A stretch of 44,679 nt of DNA from contig JBBSGB010000029.1 of NCBI GenBank assembly GCA_038254545.1, positions 1 through 44,679 on the forward strand, in the 5' to 3' direction. The translations under genes and the position numbers were made by a program. Numbering within the stretch: position 1 is the stretch's first letter; each line of letters begins with the position of its first letter. The stretch is from CAHJXF01 sp038254545. Its GTDB lineage: Bacteria > Pseudomonadota > Gammaproteobacteria > Burkholderiales > Burkholderiaceae_D. A model generated the notes under the pieces. That model was not told the origin of the DNA and did not search any database. It worked only from the letters and a program-made list of their open reading frames with translations. Positions 17,147 to 24,671 of the stretch are shown one piece after another.

Positions 17147-19399
17147 CTAGTTGACCTTGAACCGTGCGACCGAGCTCTTGAGTTCGAGCGCCAGCGCGGA
17201 AAGCTGCTGGATCGACGTCGCAGTGCGGCGCGTGCCATCGGACGCTTCTTCGTTGACCGAGAGGATGTGCTCGATGCTCGACGCCATGCCGCCGGCCGAC
17301 TTGGCCTGCGTGGAGGTCTCACCCGAGATGGACTCGATCAGTTCGGCAAGCTGGCGCGAGACGCGTCCGATGTTGGCGAGCGACTGGCCCGCCGCGTCGG
17401 ACAGCTTGGCGCCCTCGACCACGCCCTGCGTGGATTTCTCCATCGCGGACACGGCGTCCTGCGTGTCGGTTTGAATGGTCCGCACCAGCGCACCGATCTG
17501 CTTGGTCGCCTCGCCCGAACGCTCTGCCAGGCGCTGCACTTCTTCGGCAACCACCGAGAAGCCGCGGCCCGCTTCGCCTGCGGACGCGGCCTGGATCGCC
17601 GCGTTCAACGCGAGCACGTTGGTCTGCTCGGTGATGTCCGAGATCAGCTCGATGATTTCGCCGATCTCCTGCGACGATTCACCCAGGCGTTTGATGCGCT
17701 TGCTGGTCTCCTGGATCTGTTCGCGGATCTCGTTCATGCCCGAGATCGAGTTCTGCACCGCGCGCTGGCCGTCTTCGGCGGCCGTCAGCGACTGGCGCGC
17801 TACGGTTGCCGACTCGGCCGCGGACACCGACACTTCGCTGATCTGGCGAGCCATCACGAGCACCGCATCGCCGGTCGACCGGATCTCGCGTGATTGTTCA
17901 TCGGATGCAGCGAGAAGACGCGTGGAGGTCTGCTGCGCGTCGGACGACGCTTCGGTCACCTGCTCGACCGTGCTGTTGATGCGCCCGACCAGCGTGCGCA
18001 ATTCTTCGACCGTGTAGTTGACCGAGTCCGCGATCGCCCCGGTGATGTCCTCGGACACGGTGGCATGCATCGTCAGGTTCCCGTCGGCGACCTCCTGCAG
18101 CTCGTTCATCAGGCGCAAGATCGCGGCCTGGTTGGTTTCGTTGGTCGCCTTGAGCGTCTCTTCCTGACGCTCGGCCTGGGCGCGGCCACGACTCGCTTCT
18201 TCGGCCTGCAGGGCGACACTCTTCACATAGGTTCGCGCAATCATCGCCGCACCCACGAGCGTCAGGAAGCCGGTGAGGAAAGCGAGCCACAGGAATGCGC
18301 TGCTGCCTTCGGCATAAGCGCGTTGCAATGCAACCATGTGGTTGCGCATCGGCTCGCTGTCCTTGAAGATCTGTTCGCCGGCCTGCTTGGCGGCGACCAC
18401 CTTGGGCAGGTTGTCGAGCAGACCCTTCATCTGCGTCTGATAAACGGCAAATCGTTTCTGAAGCGCCAGTAGCTTGTCGCGCGTATCGCCGGAGCTGCCG
18501 TTGAGCAGTCCCTCGACGGTATCGCGGAAGGTGTTGCCGTCCTTGCCGAGGCTGAAGGCGCTATCGGGATTGACGCCTTCGCCAACCAGCAGCTCATTCG
18601 CGTTGCGCGCGAGGCGTTGCGTGAGCATCACCAGTTGACCAGCTGCTGCGACTTCGCGAGCCGAGGCGCCCGATTGCAATTTCTGCGCGGCGACCTGCTC
18701 GCTTGCCTGCGCGAGCGCGGGCGTTGCATCGTTCAATGCGTGTAGCGTCGCGCCGATCGACGTGAGCAGCTTCTCATCCTCGAGAATCACGGTCGCGCTC
18801 TTCGAGGTCTGCTTCCAGTCGTTCTGGACCGCGATCAACTGGGGCCGGGCGTTGTCGCTGGTGCCCGGTACTTCGCGGTCGCCGACCATGCCTCCGTCAT
18901 CGAGCGCGTTGAGGTTGGTGGCGAGGCGATCGCGGCTGTCGCGCAACTGCGCGAAGGCATTGCCATCGCCCTGCAAGGCATTGGGAACGGCTTTGGCGAG
19001 GCGCTGCGAATGCATCAGCAACTCGCCGGTGGTTCCGGCGTATGCCGTTTCGCCCGACTTGCTGCGCAGGTCGAGCGCCACCATCACGATGAAGATCAGC
19101 AGCATCGCCACCGTGGACCAGATCAGCCAGGGCAATCTGCGCGCGAGCGCACCAGCCGTCACGTCGAGGGCATCGGCCGGGGCTGCGACTGCCTTGGCCA
19201 CGTGCGGAATGTTGATCGTCTCGCCTGTCGCGGGCGGCGTTGACTGCATCGGCGCGACGGTCGAGAAGCTTTCGGATTCCGTGGCTGCCGGTTCTTGCAT
19301 CACGGTCGTGCCCGCCGTCGTGCCCGTTGCAGCCTTGCGGTCGGGCACATTGTCGCGCGCGCCGCCAAAACCCTTGTCGAAGGACCACGTGAATGCCAT
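17147..19399 (-). CDS. pilJ: type IV pilus methyl-accepting chemotaxis protein PilJ
   Basis: This is the transmembrane receptor that feeds the ChpA kinase. The 750-residue product has a cytoplasmic N-terminal extension of about 85 residues rich in Thr/Ala. TM1 spans about 90-109 (WLIWSTVAMLLIFIVMVALD), followed by a periplasmic PilJ-type sensor region with two repeats of a helical pattern (ELLMHSQRLAK and GQLVMLTQRLARNANELL). TM2 lies near 366-388, followed by HAMP and the MCP signalling hairpin, whose tip reads ISDITEQTNVLALNAAIQAA and AGEAGRGFSVVAEEVQ. No methylation enzymes are encoded nearby, so adaptation enzymes, if used, are elsewhere. It lies between pilI (145 bases upstream) and chpA (87 bases downstream). 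Confidence 0.95.
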   Translation of the reverse strand: MAFTWSFDKGFGGARDNVPDRKAATGTTAGTTVMQEPAATESESFSTVAPMQSTPPATGETINIPHVAKAVAAPADALDVTAGALARRLPWLIWSTVAMLLIFIVMVALDLRSKSGETAYAGTTGELLMHSQRLAKAVPNALQGDGNAFAQLRDSRDRLATNLNALDDGGMVGDREVPGTSDNARPQLIAVQNDWKQTSKSATVILEDEKLLTSIGATLHALNDATPALAQASEQVAAQKLQSGASAREVAAAGQLVMLTQRLARNANELLVGEGVNPDSAFSLGKDGNTFRDTVEGLLNGSSGDTRDKLLALQKRFAVYQTQMKGLLDNLPKVVAAKQAGEQIFKDSEPMRNHMVALQRAYAEGSSAFLWLAFLTGFLTLVGAAMIARTYVKSVALQAEEASRGRAQAERQEETLKATNETNQAAILRLMNELQEVADGNLTMHATVSEDITGAIADSVNYTVEELRTLVGRINSTVEQVTEASSDAQQTSTRLLAASDEQSREIRSTGDAVLVMARQISEVSVSAAESATVARQSLTAAEDGQRAVQNSISGMNEIREQIQETSKRIKRLGESSQEIGEIIELISDITEQTNVLALNAAIQAASAGEAGRGFSVVAEEVQRLAERSGEATKQIGALVRTIQTDTQDAVSAMEKSTQGVVEGAKLSDAAGQSLANIGRVSRQLAELIESISGETSTQAKSAGGMASSIEHILSVNEEASDGTRRTATSIQQLSALALELKSSVARFKVN

Positions 19400-19544
19400 G
19401 TCTTCCTCATCATGTTAGTCGGAGAACTACCGCAGCGGCATTCCCCGTCCTGTCGTCTATCGGCACGCGTAGCGAAAAATAGAGCGCCCCGCATGACTTG
19501 GGAAATCGACGCCGTGCAAAGCGATCGATGGATGCGGCCCGCCG

Positions 19545-20138
19545 TCAGGACCGGCCGATCTGCAGAAACCGTTCATCGGTGGTGAGCGCCGCGAGATCGA
19601 GCTCATCCCAAAGCACCCCCTGTGCATCGACGAGCCGCGCACGCATCCAGGGCGCGTAGAGGTCCGGCCCGGTTGCCACCTGGGCCGTGTCGCTTTCGGA
19701 AGCCGCACCGAGGTCAGCCGCACTGCGCAGACCGAGCATGCGCGACACCAGGATGCCGCTGGAAAAATGAAGCTCGCTTGAAAACGCGAGAACCCGGCTG
19801 TCCTTGTCGAGCGGCGTCGCAGCGCCTCCCGCGAACAGCGACAGATCGACGATGCCCAGAAGATTGCCCCGCACGTTGGCGAGGCCGCGGTACCAAGCTT
19901 TGGTCAGCGGCACCGGCGTTATGTCGGGAACCGCGAGAATCTCACCGGCGTCGGCGAGATCGATCAACACGCGCCTTTGGCCGATCTGCAGCCCGAGCCG
20001 GTTCGATGCGAGGGGCGCGCTCTGCGCGCGGCGCAAACGATCGGACAATGCGGACTGGAATTCGCGCAGGCGTTCGCGTCGCGTGGTGAACGACGCCGCG
20101 GACGATGATTGCGTGGAACGCGAAAGGGGCTCCGACAT
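19545..20138 (-). CDS. pilI: CheW-like adaptor PilI
   Basis: A 197-residue CheW-domain protein that couples PilJ to ChpA. Recognisable CheW features are LQIGQRRVLIDLADAGEILAVPDITPVPLTKAW and GLANVRGNLLGIVDLSLF, with a conserved receptor-contact loop. The start at 20138 (MSEPLSR) lies 2 bases after the pilH stop at 20141. The frame can be read from an upstream TTG at 20144 that overlaps pilH, which is less likely. The N-terminal 35 residues are Ser/Arg rich and precede the CheW fold. Confidence 0.9.
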   Translation of the reverse strand: MSEPLSRSTQSSSAASFTTRRERLREFQSALSDRLRRAQSAPLASNRLGLQIGQRRVLIDLADAGEILAVPDITPVPLTKAWYRGLANVRGNLLGIVDLSLFAGGAATPLDKDSRVLAFSSELHFSSGILVSRMLGLRSAADLGAASESDTAQVATGPDLYAPWMRARLVDAQGVLWDELDLAALTTDERFLQIGRS

Positions 20139-20140
20139 GA

Positions 20141-20509
20141 TCAAGCGGCGCAGGCGCGAATCTTGGTCAGCAATTCCTTGGGATCGACCGGCTTGACCAC
20201 GTAGTCCTTCGCGCCCTGCTTCATTCCCCAGTAGCGATCAGTCTCCTGGCTCTTGCTGGTGCAGATGATGATCGGGATGTGCGCCGTGCCGGGATCGCGG
20301 CTGATGGTGCGCGTCACCTGGAAACCGTTCTGCCCGGGCATCACGACATCCATCAGGATCAGGTCGGGCTGCTCGCTCTTCGCCTTCGTCAGGGCCTCCG
20401 CGCCGTTCTCGGCGGTGACCACGTCGTAACCGTTCTTGCTGAGCAGTTCGGCGAAGAAAAAACGTTCTGTAGCGGAGTCGTCAACGACGAGAATCTTTTG
20501 CAAGGTCAT
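20141..20509 (-). CDS. pilH: twitching motility response regulator PilH
   Basis: A single-domain 122-residue receiver (CheY-like) with the acidic pair in ILVVDDSATERFF, the phospho-acceptor Asp in DLILMDVVMPGQNGFQ, the switch Thr in IICTSKS and the Lys in YVVKPVDP. In the Chp system PilH acts as the second regulator, thought to oppose or drain phosphate from the PilG branch. The PGQNG after the phospho-site is characteristic of PilH. The order pilG-pilH-pilI on this strand matches the Pseudomonas and betaproteobacterial clusters. It has no output domain. Confidence 0.93.
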   Translation of the reverse strand: MTLQKILVVDDSATERFFFAELLSKNGYDVVTAENGAEALTKAKSEQPDLILMDVVMPGQNGFQVTRTISRDPGTAHIPIIICTSKSQETDRYWGMKQGAKDYVVKPVDPKELLTKIRACAA

Positions 20510-20591
20510 TCCAGTGTGGTTCGCGATGTGGCGTGCGGAAGTCGTGCGGAGTGGCGTATCGAGAGCTTGATCGGCATGGCACGTTCAAGCT

Positions 20592-20990
20592 TTAGGTCAT
20601 GGCGCGGCGCGCATGGACATCGACGGTCTTCAGCAGGCTGTCCTTGGTGAACGGCTTGGTCAGATATTCATCCGACCCGACCATGCGCCCGCGTGCGCGA
20701 TCGAACAGTCCGTCCTTGCTCGATAACATCACCACCGGAGTCGAATGAAAGCGCACGCTCTTCTTGATCAATGCGCAGGTCTGATAGCCATCCAGCCGCG
20801 GCATCAGGATGTCGCAGAAGATCAGGTCGGGCTGGTAGTCGTTCACCTTGGCGAGCGCATCGAAGCCGTCGTCGGCGAGGATCACCTGGCAGCCTGCCTG
20901 CACGAGAAAGATTTCGGCGCTGCGACGAATCGTGCTGCTGTCGTCGATCACCATCACCTTCAGACCAGCGATATCGGTAGTGGAAGCCAT
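20592..20990 (-). CDS. pilG: twitching motility response regulator PilG
   Basis: A single-domain 132-residue receiver with VMVIDDSSTIRRSAEIFL, phospho-acceptor Asp in DLIFCDILMPRLDGYQ, Ser/Thr switch in VVMLSSKDG and Lys in YLTKPFTKDSLL. PilG promotes pilus extension in the Chp pathway. I chose the ATG at 20990 (MASTTD), preceded on the minus strand by GGGAAT, rather than the 22-codon upstream extension. It is the first gene of the pilGHIJ-chpA unit. The 81-base gap to pilH is the largest among the early genes. Confidence 0.92.
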   Translation of the reverse strand: MASTTDIAGLKVMVIDDSSTIRRSAEIFLVQAGCQVILADDGFDALAKVNDYQPDLIFCDILMPRLDGYQTCALIKKSVRFHSTPVVMLSSKDGLFDRARGRMVGSDEYLTKPFTKDSLLKTVDVHARRAMT

Positions 20991-21076
20991 AATTCCCTTC
21001 GGATGTTCGACGCTCACGACGAGCGTCACATCGGTATCGGCATCCATGCGCCGCACATGAGACGCGTAGCGAAACG

Positions 21077-21082
21077 ATTGTA
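21077..21082 (-). promoter_or_regulatory. possible -10 element for the pil cluster
   Basis: On the minus strand this reads TACAAT, 87 bases before the pilG start. I could not find a good -35 hexamer at normal spacing, so only the -10 is proposed. The region is otherwise free of genes (20991-21234). Confidence 0.3.
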
Positions 21083-21234
21083 GCGTCAGAAATTTGGCCG
21101 GCGCGGCGAAAGCAGCCGCCCTCCCTCAACCCGCGTTGTGGATGGGCAACGGCCATTAGGGAAAAGCTCTACGGGCGAGGGACACCGTACGGATGCCAAA
21201 CCTTAGACGCGCAGGGGATGCGCGAAGCTTGCGA

Positions 21235-21399
21235 TCACACTTCGACCATCTCGAAATCTTCCTTGCGCGCGCCGCATTCGGGGCAGGTCCAGTTCATCGG
21301 CACGTCTTCCCAGCGCGTGCCGGCGGTGAGGCCTTCTTCGGGCGCGCCGGCCTCTTCATCGTAGATCCAGCCGCAGATCAGGCACATCCAGGTCTTCAT
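21235..21399 (-). CDS. rubredoxin
   Basis: A 54-residue electron carrier with the two Fe-binding cysteine pairs CLICG near the N-terminus and CPECG near the C-terminus, separated by the usual EEGLTAGTRWEDVPMNWT spacing. All four Cys ligands are present. The start at 21399 (MKTWMC) gives the standard rubredoxin length. A much longer frame upstream is a shadow of thiD. In betaproteobacteria a rubredoxin gene commonly sits between the pil chemosensory genes and thiD/hemL, as here. Its redox partner is not encoded in this window. Confidence 0.95.
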   Translation of the reverse strand: MKTWMCLICGWIYDEEAGAPEEGLTAGTRWEDVPMNWTCPECGARKEDFEMVEV

Positions 21400-21451
21400 C
21401 GTCGAGTCGTCTAGTCCGGGGTTGGATCGGTGGCTGTTAACGGCAGCAGCG

Positions 21452-21457
21452 TAAAAT
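21452..21457 (+). promoter_or_regulatory. possible -10 element for thiD-thiE-hemL
   Basis: TAAAAT lies 144 bases before the thiD start, within the sequence GTAAAATGCGCGGTTCG. A very similar TAAAATGCGCGGGTTCG occurs at 24611, just upstream of otsA, which suggests a shared promoter type. No clear -35 hexamer is at normal spacing in either place. Confidence 0.3.
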
Positions 21458-21600
21458 GCGCGGTTCGCGACGGCAAACGCCCATGGCGCGCTTTGCAATT
21501 TCTTCGATCGAGCTTTGCAAACCCGCGAGTTTAGCCTTACCGCTCGCACGATGCCCGCCACCGCACGAGCCGAGTCGCTTCCCATTCCGACACCGTCCGC

Positions 21601-22485
21601 ATGACCCCCACCTCTCCGCCAATCGTGCTGACCTTCTCCGCCTGCGACCCGACCGGCGGGGCGGGCATGCAGGCCGACCTGATGACGATCGCGAGCCTCG
21701 GTTGTCATGCGGCGTCGGTAGCGACCGGCATCACGGTGCAGGACACCACCGGCGTCGATGAGTTCGTCGCGATCGATGCCGATCACGTCGATGACCAGGC
21801 CCGCACGATCCTCGAAGACATGCGCGTGGCGGCGTTCAAGATCGGCGTGCTGGGCGACGTGGAGACCGTGGCCGCGGTCGCCGAGATCCTGGCGGATTAT
21901 CCGGACATCCCCGTGGTTCTCGATCCGGTACTGGCGAGTGGACGCGGCGACGCGTTCGCCGACGACGACACGCTGCGCGCGATCCGCGAACTCCTGATCC
22001 CCGAGGCAACGCTGATCACCCCCAACAGTTACGAAGCCCGTCGTCTCGCCGCCACCGGGGACGATGTCGACGAAAGCGATGACGCGGCCGCGAATCAGCC
22101 TATCGGCCTGGACGCGGCCGCTGCGCGCCTGATCGGCTGGGGCGCGACCTGGGTCTTGATCACCGGCACCCACGAGCACACCAGCGACGTTGTCAACACG
22201 CTCTACGGAGAGCGCGATGGCGCCACGGTGCGGATTCGCGCCGACGCATGGCAGCGCCTGCCGGGCTCCTACCACGGCTCGGGCTGCACGCTCGCGTCGG
22301 CGATTGCGGCCTTGCTGGCCAGCGGTTCATCGCTCGAAGACGCGGTGCGCGAAGCGCAGGACTACACCTGGCGCGCCTTGAGCGCGGGCTTTCGTCCCGG
22401 CATGGGGCAGTTCATCCCCGATCGATTCTTCTGGGCGCGCCGAAAGGAAGAAACGCGCCTGTACAGCGGCGCACGAAGCGCATGA
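21601..22485 (+). CDS. thiD: bifunctional hydroxymethylpyrimidine kinase / phosphomethylpyrimidine kinase
   Basis: This enzyme makes HMP pyrophosphate for thiamine synthesis by two successive phosphorylations. The 294-residue ribokinase-fold protein shows SACDPTGGAGMQADLMTI at the substrate site, VVLDPVLASGRGD, LITPNSYEA, and the anion-hole/catalytic block GSYHGSGCTLASAIAALLA. It has an insertion of about 15 acidic residues after ITPNSYEARRLAA. The ATG at 21601 sits directly before the conserved strand. Its stop overlaps the thiE ATG (ATGA). I found no TPP riboswitch signature in the upstream 200 bases. Confidence 0.93.
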   Translation: MTPTSPPIVLTFSACDPTGGAGMQADLMTIASLGCHAASVATGITVQDTTGVDEFVAIDADHVDDQARTILEDMRVAAFKIGVLGDVETVAAVAEILADYPDIPVVLDPVLASGRGDAFADDDTLRAIRELLIPEATLITPNSYEARRLAATGDDVDESDDAAANQPIGLDAAAARLIGWGATWVLITGTHEHTSDVVNTLYGERDGATVRIRADAWQRLPGSYHGSGCTLASAIAALLASGSSLEDAVREAQDYTWRALSAGFRPGMGQFIPDRFFWARRKEETRLYSGARSA

Positions 22486-23222
22486 ATGCCGGCGTCGCGC
22501 GCGGCGGCCATCCTCGCGGCGTCAACCCTATTCGCGGGCTTTATGCAATCACACCGGACGAAGCAGATACCGGGCGATTGCTGGCCATGGTGGCTGCCGC
22601 GCTCGAAGGCGGCGCGACCCTGGTTCAGTACCGCAACAAGGCGGCGAACGCCAGGCTGCGCGCCGATCAGGCGGTGCGACTCGCGAAGCTCTGCAACGAG
22701 GAGCAATGCCCACTAATCGTCAACGACCACCTCGAGCTTGCGATGGATATCGAGGGCGCGGGACTGCATGTCGGCGCCGACGACGCGGACGATCTGCGGG
22801 CGCTGCGCGAGCGGCTCGGACCGTCGCGCATCCTCGGCGTGTCTTGCTACGCGAGTCTTGATCGCGCCAGACAGGCAGCGGCCGCCGGCGCGGACTATGT
22901 CGCGTTCGGCAGCGTCTTCCCTTCGCCGACCAAGCCCGCCGCGGCTTGCGCATCCCTCGAACTGTTCGCGCAGGCTCGCGAGCTGAACATCGCGCTGGTC
23001 GCCATCGGCGGCATCGATGCCTCGAACCTGCCGCGCCTGATCGCGGCCCGCGCCAATGCCGCGGCCGTGATCACCGATCTCTTCTGCGTGAATGGCAACG
23101 TGGTTGCCGGCGTCGAAGAGAACGCTGCAATTCGCAGGCGCGCCGCCGCGCTGGCGCGTTGCTTCGACGATGCGCGAATCCCAGAGCCCGAGCCCGACCC
23201 ACTGCAGGCTGCCGCATCGTGA
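22482..23222 (+). CDS. thiE: thiamine-phosphate synthase
   Basis: This TIM-barrel enzyme joins HMP-PP and thiazole phosphate to form thiamine phosphate. The 246-residue protein shows GLYAITPDE at strand 1, GGATLVQYRNK (diphosphate contact), LIVNDHLELAM, GAGLHVGADD, VSCYASLDRARQAAAAGADYVAFGSVFPSPTK and VAIGGIDASN. It begins inside the thiD stop and ends inside the hemL start (GTGA), so the three genes are translationally coupled. About 17 residues of poorly conserved N-terminus precede the fold. The C-terminal extension is slightly longer than usual. Confidence 0.93.
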   Translation: MNAGVARGGHPRGVNPIRGLYAITPDEADTGRLLAMVAAALEGGATLVQYRNKAANARLRADQAVRLAKLCNEEQCPLIVNDHLELAMDIEGAGLHVGADDADDLRALRERLGPSRILGVSCYASLDRARQAAAAGADYVAFGSVFPSPTKPAAACASLELFAQARELNIALVAIGGIDASNLPRLIAARANAAAVITDLFCVNGNVVAGVEENAAIRRRAAALARCFDDARIPEPEPDPLQAAAS

Positions 23223-24505
23223 CCGACTCCCGCAACGAGAAACTCTTCGCACGCGCCCAGCGCACCACGCCCGGTGGCGTCAACTCGCCCGTGCGCGCAT
23301 TCCGGCAGGTGGGCGGCGTGCCGCGCTTCGTCACCCGCGCGGAAGGTCCGTACTTCTGGGATGCCGACGGCACGCGCTACATCGACTACATCGGCAGCTG
23401 GGGCCCGGCCATCCTCGGTCACGCGCATTCGCGCGTGGTGCAGGCGGTGCAGGCCGCAGCCGCGCGCGGCCTGTCGTTCGGCGCGCCCACCGAAGGCGAA
23501 ATCGAGATGGCCGAGACGCTCTGTCGACTCGTCCCATCGATGGAGCAGGTGCGTCTCGTCTCGTCGGGTACCGAAGCGGCGATGAGCGCGATACGCCTCG
23601 CGCGCGGCGCGACCGACCGTCCGAAGATCATCAAGTTCGACGGCTGCTATCACGGCCATGCCGACAGCCTGCTGGTCAAGGCGGGCTCGGGCCTGTTGAC
23701 CTTCAACACGCCGAGCTCGGCGGGCGTGCCGCCCGAGATCACGCAGCACACGCTGGCGCTCGACTACAACGATTGCGCACAACTGGAAGCCGCGTTCACC
23801 GAGCACGGCGATGCCATCGCGTGCGTGATCGTCGAGCCGATCGCGGGCAACATGAACCTCGTCCGCGCAACCACCGAGTTCATCGCCTGCATGCAGGCGC
23901 AGTGCGAAAAGCACGGCGCGCTGTTGATCTTCGATGAAGTGATGAGCGGCTTTCGCGTCGCACTCGGCGGCGCGCAATCGATCTACGGCGTGGCGCCCGA
24001 CATCACGGTGCTCGGCAAGGTCATCGGTGGAGGCTTGCCGGTGGCCGCTTTCGGAGCGCGGCGTGAGGTCATGCGCCGTCTGTCGCCCGAGGGCGGCGTC
24101 TATCAGGCCGGTACCTTGTCCGGCAATCCCGTCGCGGTTGCCGCAGGCCTCGCGACTCTCGCCGAAATCGAGGTGCCGGGCTTCTACGATCGCTTGTCCG
24201 CCAGCACCGGCAAGCTCGCGGCGGGTCTCGCGCGCGCCGCGGCCGATGCCCGCGTCACGTTCTGCAGCGATGCGGTGGGCGGCATGTTCGGCCTCTACTT
24301 CAGGACCGGTAACCCCCACGCGCTGCCCGACGTCAGCGGCTCGGACATCGAGCGCTTCAAGCGCTTCTTCCATGCGATGCTGGATCGCGGCGTCTATCTC
24401 GCGCCCTCGGCATACGAAGCGGGATTCGTTTCGGCCGCTCACGACGATGCCGCGATCGAGGCGACCATCGCAGCAGCGCGTGAAGCATTCGCCGCGATCG
24501 ATTGA
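23219..24505 (+). CDS. hemL: glutamate-1-semialdehyde 2,1-aminomutase
   Basis: This PLP enzyme converts glutamate-1-semialdehyde to 5-aminolevulinate in C5 haem synthesis. The 428-residue product has TPGGVNSPVRAF, GPAILGHAHSRV, the SSGTEAAMSAIRLARG phosphate-binding block, FDGCYHGHADSLLVKAGSG, LIFDEVMSGFR and the PLP lysine K267 in VLGKVIGGGLPVAAFGAR. The GTG at 23219 was chosen because it overlaps the thiE stop (GTGA) and puts the conserved NEKLFARAQ at residue 6. The length matches E. coli HemL (426). Pairing with thiE is a common betaproteobacterial arrangement. Confidence 0.97.
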   Translation: MTDSRNEKLFARAQRTTPGGVNSPVRAFRQVGGVPRFVTRAEGPYFWDADGTRYIDYIGSWGPAILGHAHSRVVQAVQAAAARGLSFGAPTEGEIEMAETLCRLVPSMEQVRLVSSGTEAAMSAIRLARGATDRPKIIKFDGCYHGHADSLLVKAGSGLLTFNTPSSAGVPPEITQHTLALDYNDCAQLEAAFTEHGDAIACVIVEPIAGNMNLVRATTEFIACMQAQCEKHGALLIFDEVMSGFRVALGGAQSIYGVAPDITVLGKVIGGGLPVAAFGARREVMRRLSPEGGVYQAGTLSGNPVAVAAGLATLAEIEVPGFYDRLSASTGKLAAGLARAAADARVTFCSDAVGGMFGLYFRTGNPHALPDVSGSDIERFKRFFHAMLDRGVYLAPSAYEAGFVSAAHDDAAIEATIAAAREAFAAID

Positions 24506-24671
24506 AGCCCGAAGCCTTATCGCGAACCCGAACAGCCTCCGTCACGCACTTCCTGTTGTCCGATAGTTGCTTCGGCCGAATCAGCAGCAACGGCTGTGGA
24601 GAAGCGGCATAAAATGCGCGGGTTCGGCCCCAGATGAACGCCATCCCTTCGTTTTCCGAAAGCTGCGGTCC

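Noticed and set aside
21400..21600. TPP riboswitch before thiD
   Set aside because: I looked for the CTGAGA and ACCTGATC-type conserved blocks and found neither in the 200-base region.
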